Assembly: GCA_027924585.1 (NCBI GenBank)
Contig: BSBM01000261.1
Span: 5,163,501-5,227,500 of the forward strand
Origin: Larix kaempferi
Lineage: Eukaryota; Streptophyta; Pinopsida; Pinales; Pinaceae
DNA: 64,000 nucleotides
Reading direction: 5' to 3'
Shown here: positions 1-9,773 of the stretch, one piece after another
Position numbering within the stretch: position 1 is the stretch's first letter
Layout: every line of letters begins with the position of its first letter
Notes under the pieces: model-generated
Seen by the model: only the letters and a program-made list of their open reading frames with translations
Told to the model about the DNA's origin: nothing
Database searches by the model: none
Made by a program: the position numbers and the translations under genes

Positions 1-355
1 TTTCTAGCTTCTGCAAATGTTTTAGGCTCTACTAGCGAAAGTAGTGCTTGTTCTTGATCATATATTAATCTTCTTCTTGTTTTAACTCTAGTATTTATGT
101 CACTAATAACGTGACTTTGAGGATGACCTCTTTGAATTATTCTTGATGGTGCTCTTGTATCAAGTCTTGGAGAATCTTCTTTATCATTTTCTTGAGATAC
201 CTCATCTTCCCTTTCTTCCTATTCAATTTTTTCTTCATCTTGTGAATCCTCTTTCCTTTGTCAATCTTTTTCATCCTTATCATTATTTGCTATCTCATCA
301 TCTTGTGTTCTAGTTCTTCTTGGCTTCATGTCATCTATTCTTACATGTGCACTTT

Positions 356-1171
356 CTATGATCTTGTGTATTCTTTGATTGTAACATCTGTATGCTTTCT
401 TGGTGGATGATATCCTGGAAATATTCCCTCATCGGTTATAGAGTCAAACTTACCAAGATCATCCTCATTCCTCTTTATGTAGCACTTACTACCAAACACT
501 CTGAAATATTTGATAGAGGTAGGTCTTCCATACCATATCTCATAAGGAGTCTTGTAATAATTTACTCCGAGTTGTCCTCTATTGAGTATATAAACAGTTG
601 TATATACTGCTTCTCTCCAATATGCATCTGAAAGTTTTGCTTCATTAAGCATAGTTCTGGTTCCTTCTTGGACTGTCCTATTCTTTCTTTCCACAATGCC
701 ATTTTGATGAGGAGTTCTTGGAGCTGAAAATTGTCTTTTAATCCCATGGGTTTCACAAAACTCATTGAATTCATTTGAGGTAAGCACTCCTCCATTATCT
801 GACCTTAAACATTTGATTTTCAGATTTGTCTCATTCTCAACCATTTCTTTAAAAAAATAAAAATTCTCAAAAGATTCTGATTTTTCTTTGAGGAATGTCA
901 CCCAAGTCATCCTTGTATAATCATCAATGAACAACATGAAATAAGATTCTCCTTGCAAGCTTTTAGTTCTTGTTGGTCCACAAAGATCAGTGTGAACTAT
1001 TTTCAATGGTTGTGAGGATGTATATTCCTTGATTATGAAGCTAGATTTAGTTTGTTTCCCATGTTGACAAGGTTTACAGACTGAATTTTGAGACTTCACA
1101 ATATTTGGAAACTCTCTTACAGCTTCCTTCTTACTCACCTTTATAATATTGTCAAAATTCAAGTGTCCCAT
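356..1171 (-). pseudogene. A: copia integrase (GAG-pre-integrase end, catalytic core)
   Basis: An open stretch of 271 codons. The N-terminal part is the HHCC-type zinc-binding end of GAG-pre-integrase (MGHLNFDN ... CKPCQHGKQ). The rve core follows with all three acidic catalytic residues visible: D in HTDLCGP, D in RSDNGG and E in GIVERKNR. The C-terminal part has the copia hallmark YGRPTSIKYFRVFGSKCYI. Integrase inserts the cDNA into chromosomal DNA. The stretch starts downstream of the true polyprotein start and its C-terminus frameshifts near 356. Element B carries the homologous region at 22490-23620. Confidence 0.9.
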
Positions 1172-1244
1172 CCTTCTATGCCATAGCCAACTTTAATCAA
1201 TCAGACTCATGTGGCATTGCTCTTCATTTTCTAGGATGTATACA

Positions 1245-1620
1245 TTACTTGAGTTCCTTACAGCAGTACCAATAATTACTCCTGATTTCACATTTCTCGG
1301 AATCAAATATGAAGATGTGGCCTTGATCACATGTTTGACTCACACTGAGAAGATTAGGCTTTAAATCTTCTACTAGCAACACATTTTCAGCTCTGATTTT
1401 ATTTCTTATGGCAATTGTACCTTTTCCAATTATCTTAGAACACATATTGTCTCCAAAAGTGACTTTTCCCTTTTGATCTCTTCTTAGGCTTATGAACTTG
1501 TTTGGATCTCCTGTCATGTGTTTTGAACATCCACTATCAACATGCCATATATTTTGCTTTTTTGTTGCACATAGAGCTATCATGGATTGTGTCATCTATA
1601 TTATTTCCTTTTTCTTCCAT
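1245..1620 (-). pseudogene. A: copia aspartic protease region
   Basis: Reading on the minus strand, the motif WHVDSGCSKHMTG is the copia retropepsin active site (D-S-G with Cys in place of the usual Ala/Thr; B has the same residue, so it belongs to this family). It is followed by VTFGDN and a hydrophobic VLLVEDLKPNLLSVSQTC stretch, the usual second half of the domain. The fragment ends in a frame break before the GAG-pre-integrase. The enzyme would cut the Gag-Pol polyprotein inside the virus-like particle. Confidence 0.85.
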
Positions 1621-1659
1621 ACCTTTCTCTCCTCTTTGTCTTGAAATCTTATTGCAATA

Positions 1660-3440
1660 TTCTCTTCTGTAGGAGTCATTAGTTTACATTCTCTAGCTAT
1701 ATGTCCATGGTTATTACATTTGTAACATTCTATATCATGGCTTTGTAGAGGTGTAAAGGAGTTATGGTTTCCTTTTCTTTATTTTGGATGGTTACTAAAT
1801 ATATTCTTCTTATGGAAATGAATATTTCCATATGCTTTGCAATTAAGAGCTTTATGTCCAAAATTATTACATGAGTAGTCGTGACCTAAAAAGATATGTT
1901 GATACTTGCTTTTCATCAATCTTCTTGGCACCATATTTCTCTTATGTAAGCGAGGAGTAGATTTCTGACTAACCCCTGTTTTAATTGGACTCATAAGAGC
2001 AACAACATAACTCCTTTCATTATATCATAACCCAGTTTTGTCACTTGATGGTATTTGGGCACTTAGAATGTCATCTAGAGTCTTTGAGCTTTTCTCAAAA
2101 TTTGTTTTAATAGATTTCTCATAAAGTTTCCTTTTAAGCGAAATAATTTATGCTTCAAGTCTTTTAGATTCTTGCATTCTTTCTTTGAGCTGCAATTCTA
2201 GGTTCTCTTCAATCTTCTTAGCCTCTTGGAGCTGGATCTTCAGATCAACAATGTTTTGGATTGACTACTTATCTCTTGTCTTTTGTCCTTCTTCATAATC
2301 AGCTAGTTGTGTTCTTAAATATATAATCTTCCTTTTACTTTTTCTCAATTCTTCAAGAGCACTTATGAGTTCGGCCTTTAGATCCACCTCTCCTTCCATA
2401 TTTGATTCATCATCTAGATCTTCAGTTTCTATTCCCATGAATAGAATTTTTGTTTTCTCATCTTCTTCTTCTTCATATTCACTATCTTCCACAGTGTAAA
2501 ATATCTTCTTCTTCCCATTAAACTTCTTCTTGTTTGTTGCGGTGTTCTTCTTGAATTTCTTAGAGGTTTCTCTATCATTACTATCATCTTGTTTGGGATA
2601 GGGACATTTTGATGCAAAATGCCCAATTCTTCCACAGTTAAAGCACTTCAAGGGTAGCTTTCCTTCATACTTACCAGTACCTTTATCAAGTTTCCTGATG
2701 AAAAGAGCTTCTTCATCATCTGAGTTCTCATAGTGGTTTTTGGGTAATGCTTCAGATTTCTTTGACTCTTTTGTGGCTTTAAATGTTGCCTCCCTTTTTT
2801 ATGGTGTATTATGTTATGTTCTCATCTCATAGGAAATTAAGATTCCATGTAAATCATCCACTGTTAGAAATTCAAGATCATCTCGATCTTCTTCAGTAGA
2901 CACTTTTGATTCATACTTCATTGGTAGTGTTCTTAGTACCTTTTCAACAAATTCTTTCTCCTATATTTCTCCTCCTAGGCCTCTGATAGCATTGACAATT
3001 TCATTTACTCTTAGAATATATTCTGCAATGCTTTCCTCTTCTTTTATTTTTAAAGTTTCGAATTCTCCTTTGTATGTTTGGAGTTTAGATTTTTTTACTT
3101 TGGTAGCTCCTTCATACACATTTTTTAAGTTGTCCCAAGCATTTTTGGCTGTCTTACATTGCATGACTTTGACAAACATTGAATTTGACGGTCCATTCAA
3201 AATTGCATTTAATGCTTTTGCATTGTCTTCATATTTATCTTGTTCATCTTTATCTGTAGGTGGACTGGATGGTATTTTATAACCCTATTCAATAGCATTC
3301 CAAAATTTGCATCCAAGAGACATTAGATGGAATCTCATTCTTACACTCCAGTATCCATAATTATCTCCTATGAATAATGGAGGTCTGTTAGCAGGTAAAC
3401 CTTCTTTTTATCCATAGTGTTTTAATAGGATCTTCCTTCT
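1660..3440 (-). pseudogene. A: copia gag with several CCHC zinc knuckles
   Basis: Decayed gag. The UBN2-type capsid domain is at about 2961-3200 (NAWDNLKNVYEGATKVKKSKL ... ESIAEYILRVNEIV). A clean CCHC knuckle CFNCGRIGHFASKC is at about 2600-2651, followed by an acidic/basic linker rich in E, D and K and a coiled-coil-like Glu/Lys stretch. A degenerate knuckle (CNNFGHKALNCK) lies near 1840-1880 and another, YKCNNHGHIARECK, near 1680-1735. Several in-frame stops separate the pieces. The original start codon lies near 3410 by alignment with B (start at 20266). Gag packages the RNA; the knuckles bind nucleic acid. Confidence 0.85.
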
Positions 3441-3460
3441 AGTGATTAAACTGTAGTGAA

Positions 3461-3481
3461 GGATCCTGCTCTAATGCCAAT
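3461..3481 (-). other. A: degenerate tRNA-iMet primer-binding site
   Basis: Directly inside the LTR the minus strand reads TTGGCATTAGAGCAGGATCC. This matches the plant initiator-Met primer site TTGGTATCAGAGC except for two transitions. It fixes the orientation and the LTR/internal boundary of A. Confidence 0.8.
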
Positions 3482-4178
3482 TGTTGGTTTATCCAACAAT
3501 ACTGAGAGGGGGGGTGAATCAGTATTGCATTTTAATCTTTTAATTAAAACAATCAGTATTTAAACAATATATGCTATGCATCAAACAACAAAAGACAGAG
3601 AATTTTATCATGGAAAATTCAAAGAGCAAACCACACAATCAAACTCATTAATAAAATTATTTCTACAAAATTATTTTTCTGCTACAGCAGAAAGGATGCA
3701 CCAACATCCCAGTTTTCTATCTGCACCAACAGATAAGGATGCTACAATACCCCTGTTTTCCAGCTACTACTGGAAGGAGTATACAACCTCCTAGATAGGA
3801 TTTGACCTTCCCCAAGCACCACCCAGCCTCCCTGATATTTATAACTTCTCAATTTTTACTTGATTCATCAATTCTAGAAATTATTCATACTTATGGTCTC
3901 TTCCTTTCTTGAAGTTGCTACGATCTTCTCTGTAGAGACATCTTTCTTATAATTCAAAACTTCATTTAAATACCTCATTCATACATAGGAACATGCCTTT
4001 TCAAGCATCATGCCTTTTCAACATCATATCCTTTCAGCTGAGAATCGCACCTCCTAAAAAACGTGCCCTTTCACTAAACAATTACATTTCAGTTTAATAA
4101 ATAATAGATATATGTTTTCTTTGATAATTATATTTAATTAATTAATCTTGATGGATGTCTGCAGCATTAATAAAACCA
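3482..4178 (-). repeat. A: 5' LTR
   Basis: On the plus strand the repeat begins TGTTGGTTTATCCAACAATA at 3482, the inverse of the LTR end seen in B (…TAAACCAACA at 20199 and 43791). Similarity to B's LTR can be followed through the CCCC-rich run, the ATGCATCAAACAA region and the CTTCATTTAAATACCTC block near 3955. Beyond about 4000 it diverges strongly and the outer boundary near 4178 is a best guess from length (about 670-700 bp). The partner LTR and TSD lie outside the window. Confidence 0.75.
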
Positions 4179-4209
4179 TTTCTGGAAAATGCCATAAATT
4201 TCCTTTAGC

Positions 4210-4639
4210 TTCATATGCTATTGTTTGAGGGCATGTTATAGACCTTTCGGGAAAGCACAAGAGTCTGCGGGCACATATTTTCTAGGCACAACCTTTGCTG
4301 GCACAAGCTTTTGGGCACATACTAGAGCCTGCGAGCATTAACCTTTAATCTTACGGGGATATACTCAATCCTACAGGAAAGTATCCTCAAGCTAGCGAGA
4401 ATGTATATGTATCCTCAAGCCTGCGGTCATATCGTCCTTTGTGGGAATATTCTCATCCTATGCGAGCTTATCCTCATCCTCATCTTGTAGGCATATTTCC
4501 TTGCAGACATCACCTTGTGGGGATATCCCCCTGGGATCCATCCTGGCAGGCATCTCTTCCTCTTCTTCTGTGGGCATCTCTTCCTTCTTGCGGACATCAA
4601 TGCCAATATTCAACACATTGTACTTAGAACCACTCTCTC
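4210..4639. repeat. Degenerate short tandem repeat, CCTGCGGGCATAT-like
   Basis: Many imperfect copies of a unit of roughly 20-30 bp resembling TCCTCAAGCCTGCGGGCATA recur through this stretch (for example near 4260, 4325, 4385, 4410, 4440, 4495, 4540 and 4570). Unit length varies and copies are badly eroded. The small open frames here are by-products of the repeat. It may be part of the decayed 5' LTR or leader of element H. Confidence 0.5.
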
Positions 4640-4740
4640 ATAATTATAGGGTCCTTAATTACCCTACCCCTTTCAAAGCCCTATTTAATGAACACTTATA
4701 ACTTGAAACTTCCTCTTTTTCAACTCTAGAACCCAACCTT
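4640..4740 (+). repeat. Dispersed repeat fragment, also at 52108-52200
   Basis: The block beginning AGGGTCCTTAATTACC and running through AAAGCCCTATTTA and CACTTATA is found again near 52108 with scattered substitutions. Because it lies just before the gypsy gag remnant it is probably LTR or leader sequence of the H family; the 52-kb copy would then be an LTR fragment. Confidence 0.6.
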
Positions 4741-4816
4741 ATCACGTCTAATGTGCAAAGGATGGAAACGATGGATCAAAATATGGGAAAGATGAAAGAT
4801 TATTTCAAAGATATGA

Positions 4817-5170
4817 AGGGGGTAATTATAAATAATATATGACAAACCTTTATCCCTAATTCACCTCCTATATAGGAAGATAAGGAGAACAAAAGGATAG
4901 TGTCCCAACCACATACTCAAAAATTTGAAAAACAATTAGAGAACAAGAGGTTTGAGATCCTCATACTTGATCATTCATCACTCTGTAATCCACAGGGGGT
5001 GATTCTAAATAATATACGACAAACCTTTATCCCTAATTCACCTCCTAGAGAAGAAGATAAGGAGAACAAAAGGATAGTGTCCCAGCCACATACTCAAAAA
5101 TTTGAAAACAAATTAGAGAACAAGAGGTTTGAGTTCCTCACACTTGATCATTCATCACTATGTAATCCAC
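4817..5170 (+). repeat. 177-bp tandem duplication inside H
   Basis: Two adjacent copies of about 177 bp: GACAAACCTTTATCCCTAAT occurs at 4841 and again at 5018, followed in both by the AAGGAGAACAAAAGGATAGT and CACATACTCAAAAATTTGAA blocks. The copies differ at a handful of positions. Both stay in the same frame (177 = 3 x 59), giving a doubled KFE..LENKRFE peptide ahead of gag. Confidence 0.85.
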
Positions 5171-5294
5171 GTCATCATGTGTTCAACTTATGACCAAGGA
5201 ACTACTTCATTCTTGATATTGACATGAGAAATTTTGATGGCAATTATCACTAACATGGATATTCTAGATAGAGCAATTATTTTATCTACACCAA

Positions 5295-5620
5295 GTGCCA
5301 ACTTTACAAAAGGTAACTATTGTGTCTTTGTATTTAGAACATGATCAATTTGTGTGGTATCGATGGCTTTGTGACCATACAAGGGACTCTATTGTATCTC
5401 GGTCTATGCTTATGGGTGAATCGATAGTACATTATGGGGATATTAAGAACAACACCTTCTTTATCCAATTGATAAATCTCAAGCAAAAAATGCCCAATTA
5501 CAGAGCACATTAAGCAGTTTCAAAAGTGGAATCTTAGAGTGAAGAACATTCTAGAGAATAATTTGTTGGATCTCTTTATGGGAACTTTAAAGGAAAGTTG
5601 AAAGTAAAAATATGGCTATT
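5295..5620 (+). pseudogene. H: gypsy gag capsid remnant
   Basis: The peptide VTIVSLYLEHDQFVWYRWLC followed by an acidic/hydrophobic run and, after a frame break near 5510, FQKWNLRVKNILENNLLDLF matches the retrotransposon gag domain (conserved WYRWL and the 'F..GL' end) of plant chromoviruses. The start is not preserved. It would have formed the particle shell. Confidence 0.7.
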
Positions 5621-5699
5621 AAAAGGGTTTCTACTAACACCTATAGAGAGGGAAATGTTTCCTCCCCAAACCTCACTCAACCAACAAGGTTGAAGCCTC

Positions 5700-6030
5700 G
5701 ACAAGTGCTAGGAAAGAAGAAAATGGATTATGCTTCAATTGTAACAACATTTACATTAAGAAGCATAGGTGCAGTGAGAACAAATTATTCTACATATATT
5801 TTGAAGACGAAGAAGATCCAAAACTATAACAATCTCAAGAGGTAGAGCTTGAAGATATTACTCCAACTATATCTTTTCATGCATTGGCCAAAATTATCAC
5901 TCCTCAAACTCTCAAGATAGAAGGATATATCAAAAAGAAAAAGGTAATAGTGTTCATTGATTCTGGTAGTACCCATAATTTCCTTAATTGCAAATTAGCC
6001 AATGTTCTTAATTTATTTATATAACTAGCA
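5700..6030 (+). pseudogene. H: zinc knuckle and aspartic protease
   Basis: In one frame at 5731-5772 the sequence encodes CFNCNNIYIKKHRC, the variant knuckle (C-x2-C-x7-H-x-C) of some plant Ty3/gypsy elements. About 60 codons later VFIDSGSTHNFL (near 5950-5985) is the retropepsin active site with D-S-G intact. Both are seen only by ignoring frame breaks on either side. Confidence 0.75.
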
Positions 6031-6499
6031 CCAAAATTTCAAGAAATGATCTCATGTGGAGGTACCATAAATTGTTAAGGAAAGTGCGATAATATTAAGC
6101 TTACTATGGGGGAGTATTTATAGGATAGTCCAATGATTGCAATCTAAAATTGTGGTGTTGATGTTGTGCTAAGGGCTAATGGCTACAATCATTGGAAACA
6201 TTGGATCTTATTTTTTAGGAATATTTCATGAGATTCTCTTTAGAAGGAAATAAAATTGAACTCATGGGTATTTGAGGGAAACCCTCTAAAGTGATAATCA
6301 CTAAAAACACGAAAAAAAAATGCGAAAATAGGACACCATGGTGTAATTGCACAATTGTGCTCAATATATGTTCAAGCATCTATACCCTCTATCGAGTGGA
6401 TCTCCATAAGTTGTTGACAATCATTCCAGCGTATTTGGAAATATGCCTAAAGTTATCCCACCTACTCAAGATCATGGCCATGATATTCACTTGTAACCA

Positions 6500-7770
6500 A
6501 GAAGTGTGCCACCTAACATCAAACCCTACAATTATCCATATGCACAAAATATTGTTTTTGAGAATATAGTTCTTGAAATGTTAGATGAAGGAGTCATTCA
6601 ACCTAGCCAAAGTTCATTCTCTACACCAATGCTGATGCTTCGCAAAAAGGAAGGTTCGTGGTGTATGTGTCCAAATTATAGAGAGAAATAATTTGACAAA
6701 TAAAGATAACGAGTTCCCATTCATGTCATTGATGAATTATTAGATGAATTACAGGGATACATTTTCTTTACCAAGTTGGATCTTCATTATGGATATCATC
6801 AAATCAAAATGAGTAAAAAAGATATTCTAAAAATAGCTTCCAAAACAAATGAAGGTCATTATCATTGTTTGGTGATGTCATTTGGCCTTACCAATGCATC
6901 TTCCACATTTCAAAGCTTAATGAATTCTATTTTTAAACCCTTCCTTAGAAAATTTGTGTTAGTATTTTCTGATGATGTACTAATATATAATAAATCTTGG
7001 TAAGAGCATGTACAACATGTTGACATGGTCTTAAAATTATTAGAGGATCACCAACTATATGCCAATCCTTGCAAGTGTTCCTTCAGGGTTCAAAAAATAG
7101 AATAGTTGATTTATATTGTATCGCATGAAGGCATCAAAGTGGACCCAAATATTAAAGCTATCATGGAATGGCCAATTCCTAAAACCTTAAAGAATGTTAG
7201 AGGATCCTTAGGATTGATAGCCTACTTCTGCAAGTTTTTAAAGAATTATCGTCAAGTAGTAGCACCTATAAAAACGTTATTGAAAATGGAGGCAATCTCT
7301 TGGATACAAGAAGCAACCAAATATTTTGAAAAACTTAAAGTAGCTATGTGTACAACTCTTGTATTAGACATGCCTAACTTCACAAAAATGTTTATTGTGG
7401 AAAGTGATGCCTAGTGGTATGATATTGGTGTAGTTTTAATGCAAGAAGAAAGACCCCTTACCTTTAAAAGTTTCCAACTTAAAGGGAAAAACTTAAACAA
7501 ATCTATAAAAAAATAAATGTTGGCCATCCTACATACAATTAAGAAATGGTGCCCTTTCCTAATAGGAAGACACATCAAGGTAAAAATAGGTATTAAGTAC
7601 TTCTTGGAAAAATGATTATATTCAAAATAGAAACAAAAATGTGTTACACAGATGCTAGGTTATGAATTTGGAATTATCTACAAATAAGCAAAACAAAAAG
7701 TTGTTGCAGATGCACTTTCAAGAAAAGAAGATGACATAGAGGGCTTACTTTGTCTTATTTCCATTATGCA
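6500..7770 (+). pseudogene. H: reverse transcriptase and RNase H remnant
   Basis: RT fingers begin NIKPYNYPYAQN...IVLEMLDEGVIQPSQSSFSTP near 6510. The palm block [12 protein letters not shown] lies at about 6776, then [17 protein letters not shown] and the catalytic box as FSDDV (6965-6979), where most families have Y/F-x-DD. Connection-domain blocks HEGIKVDPNIKAIMEWP and GLIAYFCKFLKNY follow. RNase H is visible as FIVESDA (usual ETDAS) and AILHTIKKWCPFLIG. Stops at about 7003, 7104 and 7414 break it. It copied RNA into DNA when functional. Confidence 0.85.
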
Positions 7771-7879
7771 TTCTGACAAGGTGGAAGAAGCAAGGACAAA
7801 ATGGAAATAGGATCAGAATTAGGCATAGAGGACCCTAGTTCATTAGATAAATTTGTGTGGAAGAATGATTCACTATGAT

Positions 7880-8960
7880 GCAAGATCACCTATATTTATG
7901 TAAGAATTCTCAAATCAAACAAAAGGTCCTTTCGGAATTGCACACTTTTCCTATAGGAGGAAATTCAGGGTTCTTAAAAACTTACCATGGGATCAAGAAG
8001 GATTTGTTTGGGTAGGTTTTAAAAGCAATGTCCAAAATCTTGTGGAAAAATGTTTGGTTTTCCAACCAAATAAGGGAGAGACAATCAAGACACCAGGTCT
8101 TATACATCCATTAGCCATACAAATTCAATGTGGGGAAGAGGTATTAATGGATTTAATCACTGGTCAGCCAAAGTCAGAAAGAACAATCGGCATCATGGTA
8201 CTAGTGGATCGACTCACAAACTATGCCCATCTCTTCTCTCTTTCTAATCATTTTAAAGCAAGTACAATAGTTGTAGCATTCATGAAAATAGTTCAATAGC
8301 TACATGAAATCCCTAATATTATTATAAATGATAGAGATCCAATTTTCACTATTGATTTTTGGAAGGAAATATTTTCTTGTTTGGGCACTCAGTTGGATCA
8401 TAGATCCTCTTACCATGATCAATCTAATGGGAAAATTAAGATTGTGAATAAATTCCTGGAAGGGTATCTTTTTTGCTTTTCATTTGATAAACAAACACAA
8501 TGAGTCAAGTGGTTTCCCTTACCAAAATGGTGGTACAACACATCTTTCCATACTTCATAAAAGATGTCACCATTTATGGCACTTTATGGCTATCATCCTC
8601 CATTGATCACTTCATCCTTGAAAGAGAAATTTAAGGTTGAAGCAATGGAGGATCACATACATCACCAACAGGAAGCTCTCCAACTATTGAAAGATGACTT
8701 GGATATACCACAAAATAGGATAAGACAACAAGTATATCAACTTCGTAGTGAAATGAAATTTGAAGTAGGGGATTGGGTATTTTTAACACTACAACCATAC
8801 AAACAAATGTCCCTCAAGCAACAAAAGAAAGAAAATAAATTAGCACCAAAGTACAATGGTCCCTATAAGGATTTGAAGAAGATTAGAAGTATGGCTTACA
8901 ATTGTAGTTTCCTCCATCTTCATGTGTACATCCAGTACTCCATGTTTATTTCCTAAAAAA
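7880..8960 (+). pseudogene. H: gypsy integrase remnant, catalytic Glu lost
   Basis: The zinc-binding region is barely visible near 8040 (CLVFQPNKGE). In the core the first Asp is present in VLMDLITGQP (near 8150) and the second in INDRDPIF (near 8320-8345). The third acidic residue, expected in the GQTEIVNK block, is replaced by Lys: the sequence reads NGKIKIVNKFLEGY near 8430. The downstream GDWVFLTLQPYKQMSL and APKYNGPY blocks are the gypsy integrase C-terminal GPF/Y module. Stops near 8300, 8503 and 8560 divide it. Confidence 0.85.
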
Positions 8961-9039
8961 ATGTAATTGGTGACAAGATACTGGTCTTGACTATTTTACC
9001 AGAGATTGATGAATAAGGGAAATTAATACTAGAACCTGA

Positions 9040-9188
9040 AAAAAATAATCCTTGAAACAAGGATCAAACAACTAAAAAATCAAGTGATTACTAAATTCCT
9101 CATCGGGTGGGAGAATTTTCCAATAGAAGAGGCAGTATGGGAAGATGAGTTATTCATGCAGAAACATCAAAAGTTAATCCATTGTTAA
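9040..9188 (+). pseudogene. H: chromodomain-like C-terminal tail
   Basis: The frame encodes KNQVITKFLIGWENFPIEEA followed by VWEDELFMQKH, ending at TAA 9186-9188. This fits the short chromodomain at the end of chromovirus integrases (usual form LVKWKNLP...ATWEDE), which directs insertion toward chromatin marks. Its place just after integrase and just before a purine-rich run supports it being the pol end. Confidence 0.7.
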
Positions 9189-9599
9189 GGGAGAGGGGCA
9201 TGGCGAGTACCATATATTGTGACATCTCTTTTTCATTGATGTATCTAGGAATAAGTTCCCTCTTCTTCAACAATTTTCCAAAGCTATGATAAATTAAACT
9301 AAAGGACTCATAAAATTTTGCATTGTTTTTGTCTTTAAAAATCATTTCCTTGGTATTTGCTTCAAATCATCATAGGGTTTCACATGATCAAATTCATATC
9401 ACTTGTAAAATAGGAGGTGAAAATATTAATTTTATTGTGACAATTCAAAGGCTTAGGTAATTTGGAATGATAGTAGCATGGACCAAATTTGGTTCCTTGG
9501 GACAACTTTAGGGTGCTATTTGAGATGGCATGAAAAAAAATTGATTAGGTAAAATTTTATCCTTCCACATCAAAATTGTTTATGGGAAAAATGCATAGT

Positions 9600-9658
9600 G
9601 GGAATACTCCAATTAATTCATGAAGTTAATTTATCTATTAATTGTAGTCAATGAGTGG

Positions 9659-9713
<55 letters not shown>

Positions 9714-9773
9714 TCCACTCATTGACTACAATTAATAGATAAATTAACTTCATGAATTAATTGGAGTATTCCC
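9600..9773. repeat. Perfect 63-bp inverted repeat around (TA)n
   Basis: Left arm 9600-9662 begins GGGAATACTCCAATTAATTC and right arm 9711-9773 is its exact reverse complement over all 63 positions. The 48-bp centre (9663-9710) is almost pure TA and is itself nearly self-complementary. The whole unit could fold as one hairpin or extrude as a cruciform. No flanking target duplication is obvious. Confidence 0.95.

Larger units (their letters stand above)
1..4178 (-). mobile_element. Ty1/copia LTR retrotransposon A, partial
   Basis: Minus-strand copia element whose 3' part lies beyond the left window edge. Reading down from 3481 it has a degenerate tRNA-Met primer site, gag with several CCHC zinc knuckles, protease, GAG-pre-integrase and integrase, then the start of the RT region at the edge. 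This is the copia order (integrase before RT). It is closely related to element B on the plus strand at 19526-43791: gag, knuckle, protease and integrase can be aligned almost word for word, for example the CFNCGRIGHFASKC knuckle in both. Frames are broken by stops and shifts, so it is not active. Confidence 0.9.
4740..9190 (+). mobile_element. Decayed Ty3/gypsy chromovirus-like element H
   Basis: Plus-strand relic with the gypsy order: gag, CCHC knuckle, protease, RT, RNase H, integrase, chromodomain-like tail. All frames are broken by stops and shifts. Many stops look like C-to-T or G-to-A changes (TGG to TAG/TGA, CAA/CAG to TAA/TAG). No LTR pair could be matched; a purine-rich run at 9187-9198 may be the polypurine tract, which would put a 3' LTR to its right. 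Clearly older than D. Confidence 0.85.
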
